Positions 60,739 to 64,000 of a stretch of 64,000 bases of DNA are shown in pieces. How positions within the stretch are numbered: the first letter of the stretch is position 1; every line of letters begins with the position of its first letter. The stretch lies in assembly GCA_921293015.1 (NCBI GenBank), contig OV121081.1:58359022-58423021 (forward strand), in the 5' to 3' direction. The stretch is from Phorcus lineatus. Lineage: Eukaryota > Mollusca > Gastropoda > Trochida > Trochidae. A model generated the notes under the pieces. It was given only the letters and a program-made list of their open reading frames with translations. It was not told the origin of the DNA and ran no database searches. The position numbers were made by a program, and so were the translations under genes.

Positions 60739-63700
60739 ATGTGCCTGAGAAACATTTAATTATTTTAAATTGCATCCTTAATGCTCATCAAAACAACATC
60801 CTTTCAATTTAGACAGTTGTAAATCATTAATCATTGCAAAAATACAGAAAAGGATCATGCGCCTTGAAAAAGGTCCTGTATTGCTGTCCCTTTAAGTCTG
60901 GTTGAGACAAAGTCCAGCATATCGTGTATTTACAGGACACATGGCTCATTATACAGCGGATGTATCTCTTGTGTGGGGAGGAAGTTCTTGGTCCAACTTC
61001 TCAAGTTGGGGGTGTGTGGTTGAAATAATCACCCACTTGCATAATGACTGTCAGCTGATTGTAGTAAAACCTTTATTCCAACAACCCTCATAATGAACAC
61101 TACGACTGAAAAATACGACATACAAACTAACATATCTATAGTTATAAATTTGTGTAATCAACTCTTTATTTCAGTTCTAAAAGGAACTTCAATCCAGGGT
61201 AATGGAAGACCAATTGAAGTTATAAGTATGGAGAATAAGAGACTTCTGATTTTTATTTTTGTTGCAGACACCACAGAGAGTACACAATCATTCACACTTT
61301 TTATCTCTAAAACTTATAAAAGGTCAAGGTCAATTTTTAAAATTAATATTGAATATATCATAACTTGAAATGATATACAAAATTAAACTTATTAGTAATA
61401 TGTAATTAGTAATTAGCAATGAATCTATAGTTATATTCATTAGTTACAAAAAGGTCAGATATTCACTTATGGCAGTTGTGGTAATATTTTTTGACAAGTT
61501 TATATTCCTGCATTGATTGTACTAGTATGCAATGGTTCGAGGTATATTTTACAATACACTTTTTTCAGGGATTTTTATTTACAAAAGGAAAGATTAACTT
61601 TTGACAAGCACCTTAATTTTTAAGCAAAATTTAAAAAATTACAGTGAACTTTATGTATTACAATACAGAGACCCGTTAAATATATTGATTAAGTATCATG
61701 ATTCTTGATACGATATATCGTTACAGCTCTAGCAATGGTATACAAATAGAATTTCTGTTCTGAACAAAAGCCATGACAAGCTAAACAAAGTATCCTGTAA
61801 ATAATTGGGAAGGTTGGTTGTGTCAAAAGGGTAACGATATGCAAGATAATGAAGCCATTTGATCCAATTAATGAATAACTATGATGAAACTAATAATGGG
61901 TAATCACACACAGCAGATAATTATTCATCTAGGACAGATTGTCTTCTTCTCACACAGTACTCATTTTCTTTATCAATACTGGATCTCAAGATGAGACAAG
62001 AAGGCTCCAGTACACCACCAATTAACTCTACTAAAATAATTATTGTTTATCTAAATTGACAGAAAATACTAGCCCTAATGACCGGCTACAGGCCTTGCAG
62101 CATATTTCTTTGGTGGTCAGTTGAGAGAGTGATTTTTCTCTATTAGGAGCATATTGGATACTTTATAAAGGTAGATGTGTCTAACTTCTCGAAAATTTTA
62201 AGGGACACCAAGCAAACTTAACAAGGACCCATTATTATTCTAGGAACTACACTGGCATGTACACACTTTTCTATCCTTACCACATAGGCAGCTGTGACCA
62301 GAAAAGGGCTATGCACTAAAAAATTTATGGCAGGTTAGCAGCAAGGTTTAGTGAGTGAGTTATTGTTTAGAATTTTTCAGCCATAGGTGGTGTGGCAGCA
62401 AGGTTTGAATTTGCCAGCGGTTGAGACTGTTGCATCTGAAGCCCAGCTTGGTAAGTTGTACTTCAACTACACAACTGCAAGCAGCTCTCCTAGACAACCT
62501 GTTTCATCATAATGTGTGTTTGTGTGATGGATACAACAGCTGCTTACAGTTATTTATACATATATATCTATATGCTTATACATTCCAGCAGATTTTATTA
62601 CTGTATGTGACATGAAATCCATACAGTATCTATTGGTTTTATTTATTAGGTGACAGAGTAACCATTTAATATTTCTATTTCCATACTGTTATCAATATTA
62701 TTGCATTCAAAACCACTAAATTGGGAAGTTAGCATGTGTTACATTTGCAATAGGCACAAAAAAGAATCAAATCAGCCCTCTTTTTCGTTAACATTATCAA
62801 AGATACATTGGCAGAATCATGTCTTGTCAGCACTCATTTGGAATTTGGTAAGAGTTGGAAACAAAGTTGATGTTTTGATGGGATCAAAAATCAAACATTC
62901 ACAGGACTAGGCTGGTTCAAAATTCATTAACAAATTAGTATATGAGACTATCCATGAATTTAAATAAACTTATTTGCATTTTCATGTAAAACCCTTTGCT
63001 TTTGCAAAACAAACACAAAAAATAAATCTTTTTTGTATAAGTCACACAACTCTTGCTATTGTTAACATCTATGCGACACATCATCATCTAAGAAAGAACA
63101 GATATAATGGTGGAGGCAAGGAGAGCACATAAGTGTTATCTTCTTTAAACACCTTACGGTATTAAGATACAGTGTCCCTGCTACTTGACCGGACAGATCA
63201 GATTACACAATGAATATCTGATACCTGGACTGAATGCGATGTCTCCCATTGACTTACTTAACAGTCTATCATCCCATGTAGCTCCTGTATAATACAATCA
63301 AACCTTCTACAGCTTGGCAATAAGTTAAAGTTTTGGGTTTTATTAATAGACATTTTTCATACAACGCCTTGACGAGTTTATTGAAAACAAATTCAGATTT
63401 TCATATTCCAAACATTGAAAATAGCATGCAAATATACCAATTTCAGGTTCTAAATAAATTTTTCAATACTGCATTGTAAAGATTTTAATTACAGAGGCCT
63501 GTAACTATGATTATTTCATTATTAAAACCTACGGAAACTTATTAAATTGTTAATAACAGAGAATCAGTTCCGGGCTATTCATTACTTGTATGTCAGTTAA
63601 ACAAGATGGCATCTAAAAGCAACACTTAACATGTCATAGACTACATTTGTAATGTAAATTTCAAGAGGCCTATAACGATGTTGAAATGGCTTTTTGACAG

Positions 63701-64000
63701 GGAACAATGAAAACGTGTCATTGTTTAGGGAAGTGAAGGCAAAGTTGTTCTAACATTCTCACAGCCCCTGCTTGTTTGATAAGTGTGCAGTATACTAACA
63801 TAGTAAGGAAATGTTTCTCCTTTGCAAGTCAATAATTTGCTTGATTCTCTATGTTTTCTTCAAATTTTGGGAATAGTGAAAAAGTTTTCAAGGGATTAAA
63901 TATTTCAAGATAATAACCCTTTCTTGTGGATGGAACTTTTTGTGTGACAATGATTTTAATATACTGGACTTTTTTTGTTTAAGTGGAATTTGGTTTGTAA

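Larger units (their letters stand above)
54579..64000 (-). other. SH3GL: Endophilin upstream intron running off the window
   Basis: 9.4 kb with no exon encoding the N-terminal BAR residues found on the minus strand. It contains SINE copy C, the GGAC-tract repeat at 60545-60738 and AT-rich DNA. A stretch at about 56840-57380 ending CACCGAAATAAAAAAAATT may be a LINE 3' tail, but I cannot prove it. Confidence 0.65.

Overview
Eukaryotic, AT-rich genomic DNA with long introns, GT-AG splice sites and many repeats. The repeats (a tRNA-derived SINE family, a GGAC-tract hairpin repeat, Tc1 and L1/Tx1-type relics) and the divergence of the two proteins suggest a lophotrochozoan, most likely a mollusc. 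The taxon is inferred; the two genes are certain.

Layout. (1) About 1-30.4 kb, plus strand: a complete hnRNP K gene. A 170-nt exon at 4074-4243 carries 5' UTR and the start codon. Fourteen further coding exons lie between 19451 and 29484, encoding 486 aa with KH1, KH2, a Gly/Arg/Met-rich middle, KH3 and the terminal SGKY. Intron 1 is 15.2 kb and holds a SINE, a 75-bp tandem array, a 34-base G run and a GC-richer island with a splice donor that may be an alternative first exon. (2) Intron 13 of hnRNP K contains the microRNA miR-7 (mature strand 27997-28019), the same host-gene relationship as in flies and vertebrates. (3) 30.4-39.9 kb: intergenic DNA with an L1/Tx1-like LINE relic, a diverged tandem repeat and a dead Tc1-type transposon carrying a younger SINE with a visible target-site duplication. 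(4) 41.2-54.6 kb, minus strand: the 3' part of an endophilin-A gene (end of BAR domain, linker, SH3), including two small exons that can be included or skipped without shifting frame. The 5' exons were not found up to 64,000 and should lie beyond the window. (5) Endophilin introns hold a striking 1.9-kb foldback element (49116-51004), a 286-bp MITE-like palindrome and two more SINE copies.

The two genes are convergent and I see no functional link between them. hnRNP K and miR-7 are presumably co-transcribed. The noteworthy unexplained structures are the 1.9-kb foldback/minisatellite element, a perfect 130-bp direct repeat flanking hnRNP K exon 1, a 240-bp palindrome with an internal 31-bp tandem array, and three X-box (RFX-type) palindromes between 35.9 and 41.0 kb.
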